Below are positions 19,298 to 27,145 of a stretch of 64,000 bases of DNA, piece by piece; position 1 is the first letter of the stretch, and each line of letters begins with the position of its first letter. A program made the position numbers and the translations under genes. Origin of the DNA: CAKSEI01 sp964403505 (GTDB taxonomy: Bacteria; Bacillota; Clostridia; Oscillospirales; CAG-272). The stretch spans positions 4,823 to 68,822 of the forward strand of contig CAYOFP010000008.1 of NCBI GenBank assembly GCA_964403505.1, given 5' to 3'. The notes below the pieces were generated by a model, which saw nothing but the letters and a program-made list of their open reading frames with translations, was not told the DNA's origin and made no database searches.

Positions 19298-20166
19298 GAC
19301 GTATCTTCTGTGCCACTACGACGAGAGTGGTAGCATATACGCTACTGCCAAAACGCCGAGATCGTCAATTACCGCTATGACGCATGGGGCAAGCTACTGT
19401 CGATTACCGATGCCGACGGAGATGCAATTACAAATAAACTCAGCATTGCATTAAAAAACCCCATCCGCTACCGTGGATACGTCTATGACAACGAGACAGG
19501 CTTCTACTACCTCAACACAAGATACTACGACCCGAGCTTGAGACGGTTTATTAGTGAGGATAAGTATATTTCTATAGGTCAGGGCTTATTAGGATATAAT
19601 ATGTTTGCATATTGCAATAATAATCCGGTAAATGGCTATGATCCTTTGGGCAATTGTTATCATAAAGCACCTTATGACCAGTATTATAACTTTTTATGCA
19701 GTACATGTTCAAATTTGAAACAAGGCGGAACTAATATGTCCTCATGGAATTCTGGTCAAAGCATCTATGAAGCATCTACAAAAACAATAAAGTCATCTAC
19801 TACAGAGTCTATAGTAACAGCAAAATTGCCTACTACAGGAGATCCCAACTCAAAGAGTATTGAATATAATCCTGATGGAACTCCTAAAAGATATCGTTGG
19901 TACGATTCCGAGGGTAATGTAGAAAGAGATAGAGATTTCAACCATTCCGGGAATGTGCCATTTCCCCATGATCATGAATGGAAGGATGGGAAGCGTGGAA
20001 AAGATCATCTTGAGCCATACCAGAATATACTAGTTCATATAATATTGACTGGGCTCAGATCGGTGTTGTAGTTGGGGGAGGATTTCTTCTAGTAGAAGGA
20101 ATATATATATTTGTTATGACGGGCGATTCAACTGCAATTAATGAAGCAATTGAATGTTTTCCGTAA
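19298..20166 (+). pseudogene. Orphan RHS core plus tip 6, frameshifted
   Basis: A degenerate core starts directly after the previous stop; the clean frame NYRYDAWGKLLS begins near 19365 and runs through YYDPSLRRFISEDKY. The tip has DGTPKRYRWYDSEGN, DRDFNHSG and PFPHDHEWKDGKRG, a His/Asp-rich pattern seen at the ends of other clostridial RHS proteins. At 20024-20029 an extra 'AT' breaks the frame: translation stops at 20071, but the shifted frame continues as SSYNIDWAQIGVVVGGG...AIECFP to the stop at 20164-20166, where a ribosome site and partner gene follow. The longest intact piece is 19538-20071. Confidence 0.7.
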
Positions 20167-20181
20167 AGGAGAGAATAGAAT

Positions 20182-20616
20182 ATGTGGAATCAGATTAGAA
20201 ATGAAAATGATATACAGGAGTTTATGAATACACATTATTGTTTTCATGATAGTTGTATAAAGGAATTAAAATATTTAAGTGGAGCATATATCAAAGATAA
20301 ATGGATGCATCCGATTAATGATAAGAGAATTTTGAGGATAATTATCCATGGGCAATATGATGAACATTCCGTTATTGAGATGGAATTTGGAGGTCTTAAA
20401 CGCTTAAATTTATCACCTGATGATGAAAAATACAGCTGTGATATTTTTGGCGTAACAATGCTGATGAAAGATGATTTGATTTATTGGTGTGATGATGATA
20501 ATTTAACGATAGACAATATTGACGATTATAGAGGAACATTGATATGCGCTTCAGTGTTAAAGTGGAGGTATGTGGATGAATATATAGGAGATGATGAGAT
20601 TTATATAAGAGCATAG
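20182..20616 (+). CDS. Putative immunity protein of tip 6, soluble
   Basis: A 144-aa protein with a good AAAGGAGAG ribosome site. It has no TM segment or signal peptide, unlike most partners in the array. It begins MWNQIRNENDIQEFM with a FHDSCIKELKY motif and ends in CASVLKWRYVDE. I recall similar 'hypothetical' proteins beside clostridial RHS genes but no named family. Soluble and cytoplasmic by composition, so its target is probably a cytoplasmic toxin. Confidence 0.6.
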   Translation: MWNQIRNENDIQEFMNTHYCFHDSCIKELKYLSGAYIKDKWMHPINDKRILRIIIHGQYDEHSVIEMEFGGLKRLNLSPDDEKYSCDIFGVTMLMKDDLIYWCDDDNLTIDNIDDYRGTLICASVLKWRYVDEYIGDDEIYIRA

Positions 20617-20687
20617 TTTAAGCCAATACTCTAAACATAAAATGGTGTAGCGTGTCAGAAAGAAGATCGATCGGTAACGACGAAATA

Positions 20688-20983
20688 CCTATCTGTACTA
20701 CGGCACAAAGCTGATGGAGTATAGGAAGAATAACGACTATGAGTTGAATTTCTACTACGATGACAACGATCAGCCGCTCGGATTCTATTTTCAGAATTTT
20801 CAAACGGGTGCTTTGAATTCGGGGCGTGGAGCGAAGTACTACTATGTGCGCAACGCACAGGGTGATGTGGTACAGATTCGCAATTCTCAAAACGAAGCTG
20901 TCGCAAACTACCGCTACGATGCATGGGGAAACGGACATGCGGATTTCTATTTATATCCAAGGGCAGAAGGGCAGATTCCATGA
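20688..20983 (+). pseudogene. Truncated terminal RHS-core fragment
   Basis: Core homology from about 20688 (TYLYYGTKLMEY; ATG at 20714) to YRYDAWG at about 20930. It then breaks off into unrelated sequence and stops at 20983. The IRYRGY...SLRRFI end of the core and any tip are missing. This marks the right edge of the array and looks like a deletion scar. Confidence 0.75.
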
Positions 20984-21053
20984 GGCGTCCTGACATAATC
21001 ATACAAAGGTATCCTCAACAATTATCTCCATAGTCAATTTTATAGATAACATG

Positions 21054-21109
21054 AAATATACCGAAAAACATCGCTGTGGGATACCACGGCGATGCTTTTC
21101 GGTATATTT
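21054..21109. terminator. Bidirectional hairpin between rhs array and peptide cluster
   Basis: AAATATACCGAAAA... pairs with the 3' arm ending GGTATATTT, with an inner CATCGC/GCGATG stem around a short loop. It lies 9 bp past the stop of the minus-strand radical SAM gene and probably ends that operon. Confidence 0.6.
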
Positions 21110-21117
21110 ACTCTGTA

Positions 21118-22143
21118 TCAATAACGGTCGATAAGCTGTTTTATGTCGTATCCGAGCAGCTGCAGTTTTCTGAAGTCGCATTCACCGTCGTCGGCGGTCG
21201 GATCCTGATTTTTCATCAGTGCAAGCGCCATACAGCCTTTACGGCATTGCACACGCACTAAACATTTGTGACATTTGGCGTCGTGCGCTTCTCTCTTCCG
21301 GGCGAGCTCGGCAAGTTTCAGATGATTCTGTGCTATGACGGATGTCGGATCCGAGAGCAGGTTGCCGAGCGCATAAGTATTGTCATATAAGATCTGACAA
21401 GGCAGCATCATCCCGTCGCTTTTGACCAGCACGGATAACGGCTGATCGGGATCGGAAAAAGGACATTGACTGGTGCAGAGGGGAAGGGAGACCGATATAT
21501 TATACTCTTGATTCAGCCTGTCCAGGGTGCGAAGTACGGATAATTTCTGCTGCGCTGTCAATTCGAGAGAATCCCATGCGTCAGTGGCGTTTCCCATACC
21601 GTTGATGAACGAATAATCGGGCATACATCCGAGAGATCGGGCAAAGCGATAATACGCTTCAACATCGTGCAGGTTGTTTTGCGATATGACCATCTTCAAA
21701 ATCGGCGGATTGTCCGGGCAATTTAATTGCGAGAGAAAATTCACCGCTTTGTCAAAATTGCCGTGTCCTCTTGTCTGAGTATTGATTTCATCGCACGAAC
21801 CGTCGAGGCTCACTTGCAGCGTCAGTTTGGGATGAGAGTGATATGCTTCTCTAAGCGCCTCACAATTCGTCGTGCCGTTGGTGACAATGCCGACCCCTAA
21901 ATCCGACGCCAGCAGATAATTTAAAATCTGCTCAAACTCGGTATGTAGTGTCGGTTCACCGCCCGAAAGCAGGATGCGGTTGCAGCCGAAATCATGTACG
22001 AGCCGTTCTACGATCTGCACAAAGTTAGAAAAAGACAGCTCCTGTCGGGCGTGATTCTTCCCCGAACGGTTGTAGCAGGTACGGCAGTCAAGATTGCAGA
22101 TATTGGTGATCTCGATATAAGCAGAGGAAATATTCACAGACAA
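21118..22143 (-). CDS. Radical SAM/SPASM peptide-modifying enzyme
   Basis: A 341-aa protein. CNLDCRTC (C16, C20, C23) is the CX3CX2C [4Fe-4S]/SAM motif, followed by LLSGGEPTLH. The C-terminal third holds a SPASM-like set of cysteines (CTSQCPF, PCQILYDNTYALGN, CHKCLVRVQCRKGC, GECDF) for auxiliary clusters. By family it makes carbon-centred crosslinks such as thioethers on ribosomal peptides. It is the last gene of a five- to six-gene operon and overlaps the PqqD-like gene by 10 nt. The two Cys of the 23642-23770 peptide are plausible substrates. The exact reaction cannot be read from sequence. Confidence 0.85.
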   Translation of the reverse strand: MSVNISSAYIEITNICNLDCRTCYNRSGKNHARQELSFSNFVQIVERLVHDFGCNRILLSGGEPTLHTEFEQILNYLLASDLGVGIVTNGTTNCEALREAYHSHPKLTLQVSLDGSCDEINTQTRGHGNFDKAVNFLSQLNCPDNPPILKMVISQNNLHDVEAYYRFARSLGCMPDYSFINGMGNATDAWDSLELTAQQKLSVLRTLDRLNQEYNISVSLPLCTSQCPFSDPDQPLSVLVKSDGMMLPCQILYDNTYALGNLLSDPTSVIAQNHLKLAELARKREAHDAKCHKCLVRVQCRKGCMALALMKNQDPTADDGECDFRKLQLLGYDIKQLIDRY

Positions 22144-22397
22144 ACGACCACCTTTTTGGCGAGCAATTCATCGAGGAATTGATCCACGCCCTCGCTGATT
22201 TCTTCGGGGGAGGCTTCGTATAGCTCGCAAAGCTGACGGAGCAGCTCCTCCTTTGTTTTTTGGGTTTCTAACAATTCCACGATCGTTTTTCCGGTTTCGT
22301 TGATATAATGCGTGTCTCCGCCGTTCTCATCGTAAACGACGAGACTGTTCTCGTCTATTTCGAGAAATTCCATATTGTGGTTTCGGATATAAGTCAT
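22134..22397 (-). CDS. PqqD-like peptide-binding protein (RiPP recognition element)
   Basis: An 87-aa winged-helix protein: FLEIDENSLVVYDENGGDTHYIN, then TIVELLE and a helical LYEASPEEISEGVDQFLDEL end, the typical PqqD layout. PqqD domains bind precursor leaders and present them to the partner radical SAM enzyme. Start and stop overlap both neighbours by a few nt, so it is translated with them. Confidence 0.85.
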   Translation of the reverse strand: MTYIRNHNMEFLEIDENSLVVYDENGGDTHYINETGKTIVELLETQKTKEELLRQLCELYEASPEEISEGVDQFLDELLAKKVVVCL

Positions 22398-22846
22398 GAT
22401 AATACCTCCAAGTATTTTTTATAGTAAGCTTGATATTCTTCTGTTTGTTTCGTTTTTCCGATATCGTGATCACATTCCCTGAAAATACAGTTGATGTGAT
22501 AGGAATCACGGACAAATTCGGCAGTGTGATGAGGGTCGTCCTCTAACAATACAGCGCCGATGATCTGATCGAATCCGATCTCTTCCAGCTCATAGCAGTT
22601 GTCGCCTTTGCAGAAATACCGATCGCCCTGTATTTTCAAAAGACGGTGGACGATCAGCCGGTCCTGCGGATAGATAAAGACTAAGATATCGCCGATATCA
22701 TAAGCATCTTTTCGGCAGATCGATATGCTCTCACCCTCACGAATGAGCGGAAACATGCTCGTCCCGGCAACGGTAAGCGAGAACGGCTTTTTTATTTTTG
22801 CCCGTAGTTTCAGGCACTCGAGCGCCTCTTTCATGGACCCGATCAT
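22394..22846 (-). CDS. Soluble S24/S26-type (signal-peptidase-like) protease
   Basis: A 150-aa protein. GTSMFPLIREGE has the nucleophile Ser30 of the S26 G.SM.P.I..G motif. IVHRLLKI gives His67, the base in the Ser-His (SipW/ER-type) branch. GDNC matches the later GD.N box. Unlike true signal peptidases it has no TM segment, so it is probably cytoplasmic. In this operon it may cut the leader from the modified peptide; that is inference. Overlaps both neighbours by 4 nt. Confidence 0.75.
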   Translation of the reverse strand: MIGSMKEALECLKLRAKIKKPFSLTVAGTSMFPLIREGESISICRKDAYDIGDILVFIYPQDRLIVHRLLKIQGDRYFCKGDNCYELEEIGFDQIIGAVLLEDDPHHTAEFVRDSYHINCIFRECDHDIGKTKQTEEYQAYYKKYLEVLS

Positions 22847-23637
22847 TTTATGTCACCTCGTAATAGATCAGCCACATAGCGCATATCCGAGTAAACGAGC
22901 CGCTTGCATTTTGATGCTAACTTAATTGCACATTGCAGCCGCTTTATATCTGCCGCTCGTGGCGATAAAAGCCCCGCCATCAGCAGTTTTACCGCTTCGC
23001 TTTTTTCGATGGGAGAGCAGCTGTTTTCCGTTTCGCTTCTTTCAATGAAAAAGATATGACCGATCGGAAGATGCGCTGACGCAGTGCGCCCGGGGGTGTA
23101 AACTATTCTGTCTATTCTTTCGGTCTTCATTGCGGCGCCGTCGATCGGACAGCCGTATTGCCCGAGGATCGGCAGACTCTCGGGGCGGAGATGGATCGGC
23201 GTAATATCGGGCACAACAAAAAGGGTATCCGTATCAATCAGGCTATGGTCATCATTGATATAGGGATACCCGGATTGCGTCAGATACGCAATGAGTGTTG
23301 TTTTTCCGACATGAGTAGACGCAAGGAAAAGACACGCCGTGCCGGATGCTTCGATCGCACCGCCGTGGAGCGGAAACAGGTTGGAGCAGTAGACCGCCTC
23401 ATCAAACATCAGATTCAAAACGGCCTGAATGGGCGAGTCGGTGGTTACCGTCTGCCCGTTGCAACGGACAAGAAAAGAGGCACCGCACGAGGTTACCTCG
23501 ATTAAGGTGCCGTCGATTCCGTTACCGTCGCAAACATTACCGTTCTGTGAGCTCACAAAAAATTCTGTGATACGCTCATCGTCGCAGGTAATGAAAAACG
23601 GTTTTGCCCATCCGGTTCGGCGAATGCAAACGGTCAT
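22843..23637 (-). CDS. HPr-kinase-like ATPase of the peptide cluster
   Basis: A 264-aa protein with FLHGGAIE-type lead (HGG at 91-93) and a P-loop ASTHVGKTT (106-114), then YINDDHSLI as the acidic Mg-binding box. This is the HprK-like fold without HPr-regulatory features. Relatives next to PqqD genes and lasso-peptide genes can phosphorylate precursor Ser residues (paeninodin-type kinases). It starts 4 nt after the small precursor candidate, on the same mRNA. The substrate here is unknown; Ser residues of that peptide are candidates. Confidence 0.75.
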   Translation of the reverse strand: MTVCIRRTGWAKPFFITCDDERITEFFVSSQNGNVCDGNGIDGTLIEVTSCGASFLVRCNGQTVTTDSPIQAVLNLMFDEAVYCSNLFPLHGGAIEASGTACLFLASTHVGKTTLIAYLTQSGYPYINDDHSLIDTDTLFVVPDITPIHLRPESLPILGQYGCPIDGAAMKTERIDRIVYTPGRTASAHLPIGHIFFIERSETENSCSPIEKSEAVKLLMAGLLSPRAADIKRLQCAIKLASKCKRLVYSDMRYVADLLRGDIK

Positions 23638-23641
23638 AAAT

Positions 23642-23770
23642 TTATCTCATGAAGCTTGTACATAAACCAATACGTTGTGAGCAAGCCGAAACTGTGATTA
23701 AAGAACTCAATTCCTGAAAAGAGATAGTTTTAACCGATGGTTTTGTCCACTTTGTTTGCTGTTTGTTCAT
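23642..23770 (-). CDS. Candidate RiPP precursor peptide, 42 aa, two cysteines
   Basis: ATG at 23770, stop at 23644-23642. An excellent ribosome site AGGAGAG lies 7 nt upstream, inside the regulator gene, whose last 41 nt it overlaps in another frame. HprK-like translation starts 4 nt after its stop. The N-terminal part is polar and basic with W8-T-K-P11 (compare the YxxP leader motif bound by PqqD-type domains) and a hydrophobic ISFQELSSLI stretch. The C-terminal part ITVSACSQRIGLC (Cys30, Cys37) ends FMR. Size, leader/core layout and position all fit a precursor for the radical SAM enzyme. No homologue search was possible. Confidence 0.75.
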   Translation of the reverse strand: MNKQQTKWTKPSVKTISFQELSSLITVSACSQRIGLCTSFMR

Positions 23771-24809
23771 TTGATAGCTCTCCTATTCTATTATTCATTA
23801 TTTTAAATGCATTTTTGAGCAGGTGATCATTCAGCCGATAAAAAATCTTGAGTCCGCTCTTTTTAGAAATGAATACTGCTCCGCTTCCATAGAGTATTTC
23901 TATATGTCGAAGTACGGTCGTAAGCGGCGTATTGATTATTCTTGCAATGGCAGATGCGGTCATCTCGTGCTGTTCGGCTAACACTTGCAAAATAGTTAAA
24001 CGTGTATCGTTTCCGACTGCAATCAATAGTTGGCGCACATCGATATTTTTTTCATTAAGGCGAAAACTGAGGTCCTCCTCGTAATGGATGCCGAGAAGAA
24101 GACCGTGAAAGTCCTCTGATATGATTAAAAGCGCTATGTATTGATTCAGAAATGCAATGGTACAGTTATATTCATCAGTTTGGTGGCTAATATCTGTTCC
24201 TAATACTTTAGAGTATAACTTCAGATTTCGCTCGGAATGAATCTCTTTATATGCGTCGTCAAGCATAGCTACATATTTGTGATGGAGACGGTCGACTGCT
24301 TGAAAAATTAAAACCAACTGTTCGGTCAGCAATGAGAGTGCATAATTGAAATTACCGAATAATAGCGATATTTGCAGTTTGAAATCTTCTGAGTAGTTGG
24401 ATTCATTCAATGTCCGGATAAAAGATTCCGGTGCAGGAAGCGGTGTAACGGTTTCTTCTACTATGTCAGAAACTTCGGGGAATAATGTAGAAAGCGTTTT
24501 TGAATAAATGAAATCCGAGTGCTCGGTTATTTTTTGCAGAAATGTATGGATCGTATCATTTTGATAATCAATATAATTTTTGAAGAAAGCAATCATTACG
24601 GTCGGTGTCTGATTCTGATATAAGAATAACGGCTTCAGAATCGGCGGCAGAGAAGGCACGGATTCATTGACCTCCTGATAGCATTTATCCATAAAAGAAG
24701 TATCTTCAAAGCGGTTGGTTATTGTATCCTTGACCGCTTGCTCATTAAAATACTCAATGCAAAAAAATAAGGTGTCATATATTTTCCCGATTTCTGATTG
24801 ATATTTCAT
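23730..24809 (-). CDS. ArsR-like winged-helix regulator of the peptide cluster
   Basis: A 359-aa protein. A long helical N-terminal region of unknown function (about 1-255) is followed by a winged helix at about 260-345 (LLIAVGNDTRLTILQVL, TASAIARII, TTVLRHIEILYGSGAV). ATG 24809 is preferred over 24818 because GGAGA lies about 10 nt before it but abuts the upstream ATG. First gene of the operon, with divergent transcription from the nucleotidyltransferase. Probably controls this cluster through the 24862-24903 region. Confidence 0.7.
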   Translation of the reverse strand: MKYQSEIGKIYDTLFFCIEYFNEQAVKDTITNRFEDTSFMDKCYQEVNESVPSLPPILKPLFLYQNQTPTVMIAFFKNYIDYQNDTIHTFLQKITEHSDFIYSKTLSTLFPEVSDIVEETVTPLPAPESFIRTLNESNYSEDFKLQISLLFGNFNYALSLLTEQLVLIFQAVDRLHHKYVAMLDDAYKEIHSERNLKLYSKVLGTDISHQTDEYNCTIAFLNQYIALLIISEDFHGLLLGIHYEEDLSFRLNEKNIDVRQLLIAVGNDTRLTILQVLAEQHEMTASAIARIINTPLTTVLRHIEILYGSGAVFISKKSGLKIFYRLNDHLLKNAFKIMNNRIGELSNEQTANKVDKTIG

Positions 24810-24861
24810 TAAAACCATTCTCCGTTTTTGTTATTTGTCGATTTAACTCTTATTTTGTCAT

Positions 24862-24903
24862 ATTATATCATATTATGGAGCAATTTGCAATATAATTGTG
24901 CAA
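24862..24903 (-). promoter_or_regulatory. Promoter and possible operator of the peptide operon
   Basis: On the minus strand TTGCAA (24890-24885), 17 bp, TATAAT (24867-24862) reads into the regulator gene. TTGCA (24885-24889) and TGCAA (24899-24903) form an inverted repeat covering the -35 box, a likely repressor site. The plus-strand promoter for 24945 is not clear. Confidence 0.6.
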
Positions 24904-24944
24904 AAAATATTTACAATATCAAAATTATGGTGTATCATATATAT

Positions 24945-26474
24945 ATGAATACTTATGAACAATTCAAAGCATATATTGAGCGGCGCATATATCCGGACAA
25001 GCAAAAACAGTTTATTTCCGTGAACCGTCTGGATTTTATTTTTGCAGAGGTAAATTCCGCCGCGATCCGATTGTCAAAAATTCGTACCCGAATGATGGAA
25101 GATGTTTTAATTCGCATTACGGATCTGTTGCGCCCGGCGGATATCGAACCGATCCATTTTAAGGGGATAAGCCTTTCCCGGTTGCTATACGATCAGCCGG
25201 AGCGACGGGTATTCAGCGACATTGATTTTTACGTTGATTCTAAGGACTATTCAAAATCGCTGGATATTCTGATGAAAAGCGGATTTTCTGTACAGGAAGC
25301 ATTTGACGGTCATCATATTACGTTAAATTATCAGGGCGTCTCGGTTGAAATGCACACTGCATATTTTCATCCGGATGATGAGATCGCCTTTACAGTCCCG
25401 AACGGTAATTTACAGCAAATGGCTATTAACGGTCATAATTTAACTACGTTCGATCCGACGTATCAGTTTCTATTCTTGTTTCTGCATTATTTTACCCATG
25501 CGAGAAAGGGAGGGAAGTATGCGGATCATATGCTGCTGATCGGGCGGTATCAGTCTGATCCTATCATTGAGCTGAGCCGGTTATACGATATTGCATTGCT
25601 CATCGAAAGGTACGGCAAAGAAATCGATTGGCGGCATTGTGAGTCGGAGCTGTCTCCGTTTCGTGACTGCGCAGAATTTGCGTGTGTACTGTCGGAGTTT
25701 TCGGATATTTTTCCGGCGCTGCTTCCCGATGAATTCATTGAAAATCCATCCGTCGAAGAAAAATTCCCGATCTTTCATCGTTTCATATCCGAGCCGGAGC
25801 GATATTTCGATAATATCCTGGCGGATATCACAGCGCATGACAGACCGTTTTATTCTTGCCCCGATGCCAAACCGGATGAATACCGTTTTCATGTGGATGA
25901 ATATGATGCGCAAAAGCCGCACTCGTATGTGATCGCCGGAATCGCACCGAAAAGCAGTGCCGATCTTTCCTTCCGATTCGATTTTTGGATTCGGGACGGG
26001 AGACTGTGGTTTGAGCTCGATGTCACAGACGATGTGCTGAATTATCTGACAGAAGGCGTCTTTCCCGAGGATAATGATGCCATCGGATACTGCGATTCCT
26101 TGACACTGTGTATTGCCTCGGCAGGCGAGAGATATACATTTCACAGTATTTACGCTTTCCTTACACAGAATGGCGAGAAAGAAAAGTATCTTTCTGTTTA
26201 TGATATCGCCGATTCACCCGTTTCGCTGAGCGGCATTGCCGAGAGCGGACTGGCGCTTCACGCAAACGGCTATACGGCGAGAGTCGGTATTCCGTTAGAA
26301 TATCTTAGTATAGATAAGAAGAATCCCTCTTTTTATTTCAATGTCATGGTGAGCGACAGCGACGATGAAAACGGATGCGACACCGTGCTCGCCCTCGACC
26401 CCCTGCCCACCGCCTGGAACGACTGCCGTACCTACCCGATCGGAAAAGCAGGGCGGCTAAAAGGATGCCGGTAA
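24945..26474 (+). CDS. NTP_transf_5-type nucleotidyltransferase with CBM9-like C-terminus
   Basis: About 509 aa from ATG 24945 (no clear ribosome site; in-frame ATG at 24930 also possible). The N-terminal half has IHFKGISLSRLLYD...RRVFSDIDFYV, the GxxL...R.xxDIDLxV pattern of the nucleotidyltransferase family often found in lasso and other RiPP clusters. The C-terminal 190 residues (SSADLSFRFDFWIRDGRLW, DSLTLCIAS, GYTARVGIPLEYL) resemble a CBM9-like beta domain. Divergent from the regulator and probably part of the same pathway, adding a nucleotide-linked group to the peptide or a carrier. Inference only. Confidence 0.65.
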   Translation: MNTYEQFKAYIERRIYPDKQKQFISVNRLDFIFAEVNSAAIRLSKIRTRMMEDVLIRITDLLRPADIEPIHFKGISLSRLLYDQPERRVFSDIDFYVDSKDYSKSLDILMKSGFSVQEAFDGHHITLNYQGVSVEMHTAYFHPDDEIAFTVPNGNLQQMAINGHNLTTFDPTYQFLFLFLHYFTHARKGGKYADHMLLIGRYQSDPIIELSRLYDIALLIERYGKEIDWRHCESELSPFRDCAEFACVLSEFSDIFPALLPDEFIENPSVEEKFPIFHRFISEPERYFDNILADITAHDRPFYSCPDAKPDEYRFHVDEYDAQKPHSYVIAGIAPKSSADLSFRFDFWIRDGRLWFELDVTDDVLNYLTEGVFPEDNDAIGYCDSLTLCIASAGERYTFHSIYAFLTQNGEKEKYLSVYDIADSPVSLSGIAESGLALHANGYTARVGIPLEYLSIDKKNPSFYFNVMVSDSDDENGCDTVLALDPLPTAWNDCRTYPIGKAGRLKGCR

Positions 26475-26498
26475 GATCGTGTGAATTTAATGCAATAT

Positions 26499-27005
26499 TT
26501 ATTTTGAATTGGCCTTTACCGTTCCCGTGGGTATGGCGAGCATATCGGATATCTCGGCAATTGAATACCCCTCGAAATAGTGCAGGGTAATTACCTTTCG
26601 TATCTTTTCCGATAAGGCGCTGACATTTTCGTGCAGAAGCTCGTTTTCGTCAGACGGCTCTGCCATTCCCTCGTAAAAAATGCCGCTCTCGTATTCCGCA
26701 GTAATTACCGTGTCGATATCCAGCCATTCTTTATATCGCAACACCAGGTTCTTTGCACGGTTTTTTGCGATCCGAACGACCCATGCGCCGTATTTCGACG
26801 GGTCGTTCAGCTTACTTAGCGCAAGCCAGGCAGAGACAAATGCATCCTGTGCCGCATCCTCGGCAAGGGGATCTGAGCGGGTCACGGCGTGCGCCGCCGA
26901 AAGAACCGCTTTCTGCCAGCGCAAAACAAGCGCTCCGTACGCTTTCTGATCGCCGAGCAGTGTCATATTTACGAGTGCTTCATCTTTTTCTTGAAGATAT
27001 AACAT
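26499..27005 (-). pseudogene. ECF sigma factor truncated in region 4
   Basis: 168 aa: region 2 (LAEDAAQDAFVSAWLAL, YGAWVVRIAKNRA) and most of region 4 (IRKVITLHYFEGYSIAEISDMLAIPTGTVK) are clear. It then ends in ANSK instead of the usual SRLHRARxxL recognition-helix end. About 15 residues and any anti-sigma gene are missing, so the promoter -35 reader is broken. Probably a deletion remnant next to the peptide cluster. Confidence 0.65.
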
Positions 27006-27086
27006 AGTACCGTCCTAATGTGTTTTTTTGTAGCTACATATAATAGACAAATAAAAAAGGAAAAAGGTTGTATTTTTTTGAAAATA

Positions 27087-27140
27087 TTTAAGCTGACGAA
27101 AGCCGAACACCGTCGGTTTCCGTCAGCTTAAATGATTTTT
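27087..27140. terminator. Terminator hairpin
   Basis: TTTAAGCTGACG (27087-27098) pairs perfectly with CGTCAGCTTAAA (27121-27132), with an inner CCGA/TCGG pair. T-rich on both sides. It ends the minus-strand operon containing the ABC transporter genes. Confidence 0.75.
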
Positions 27141-27145
27141 TGCCG

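Larger units (their letters stand above)
7036..20935 (+). repeat. Array of repeated RHS-core blocks with different tips
   Basis: Copies of the RHS core recur in the same orientation at about 7036, 8712, 10569, 12195, 14654, 16561, 19300 and 20688. Each is followed by a different tip (the last is truncated), and most by a small partner gene. The 393 bp at 7036-7428 and 10569-10961 appear identical base for base. The tip-entry segment at 10960-11070 repeats at 12615-12730. Core copies vary in length from about 100 bp to 1.6 kb. None of the downstream copies has a signal peptide. Confidence 0.9.

Noticed and set aside
25581..26144. 187-codon minus-strand frame opposite the nucleotidyltransferase
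   Set aside because: Shadow of the coding strand; composition fits reverse-strand reading, no family motif.
21118..26474. Classical lasso peptide cluster
   Set aside because: HprK-like and nucleotidyltransferase genes hint at it, but there is no asparagine-synthetase-like cyclase or transglutaminase-like B2 protease, while a radical SAM/SPASM enzyme is present.
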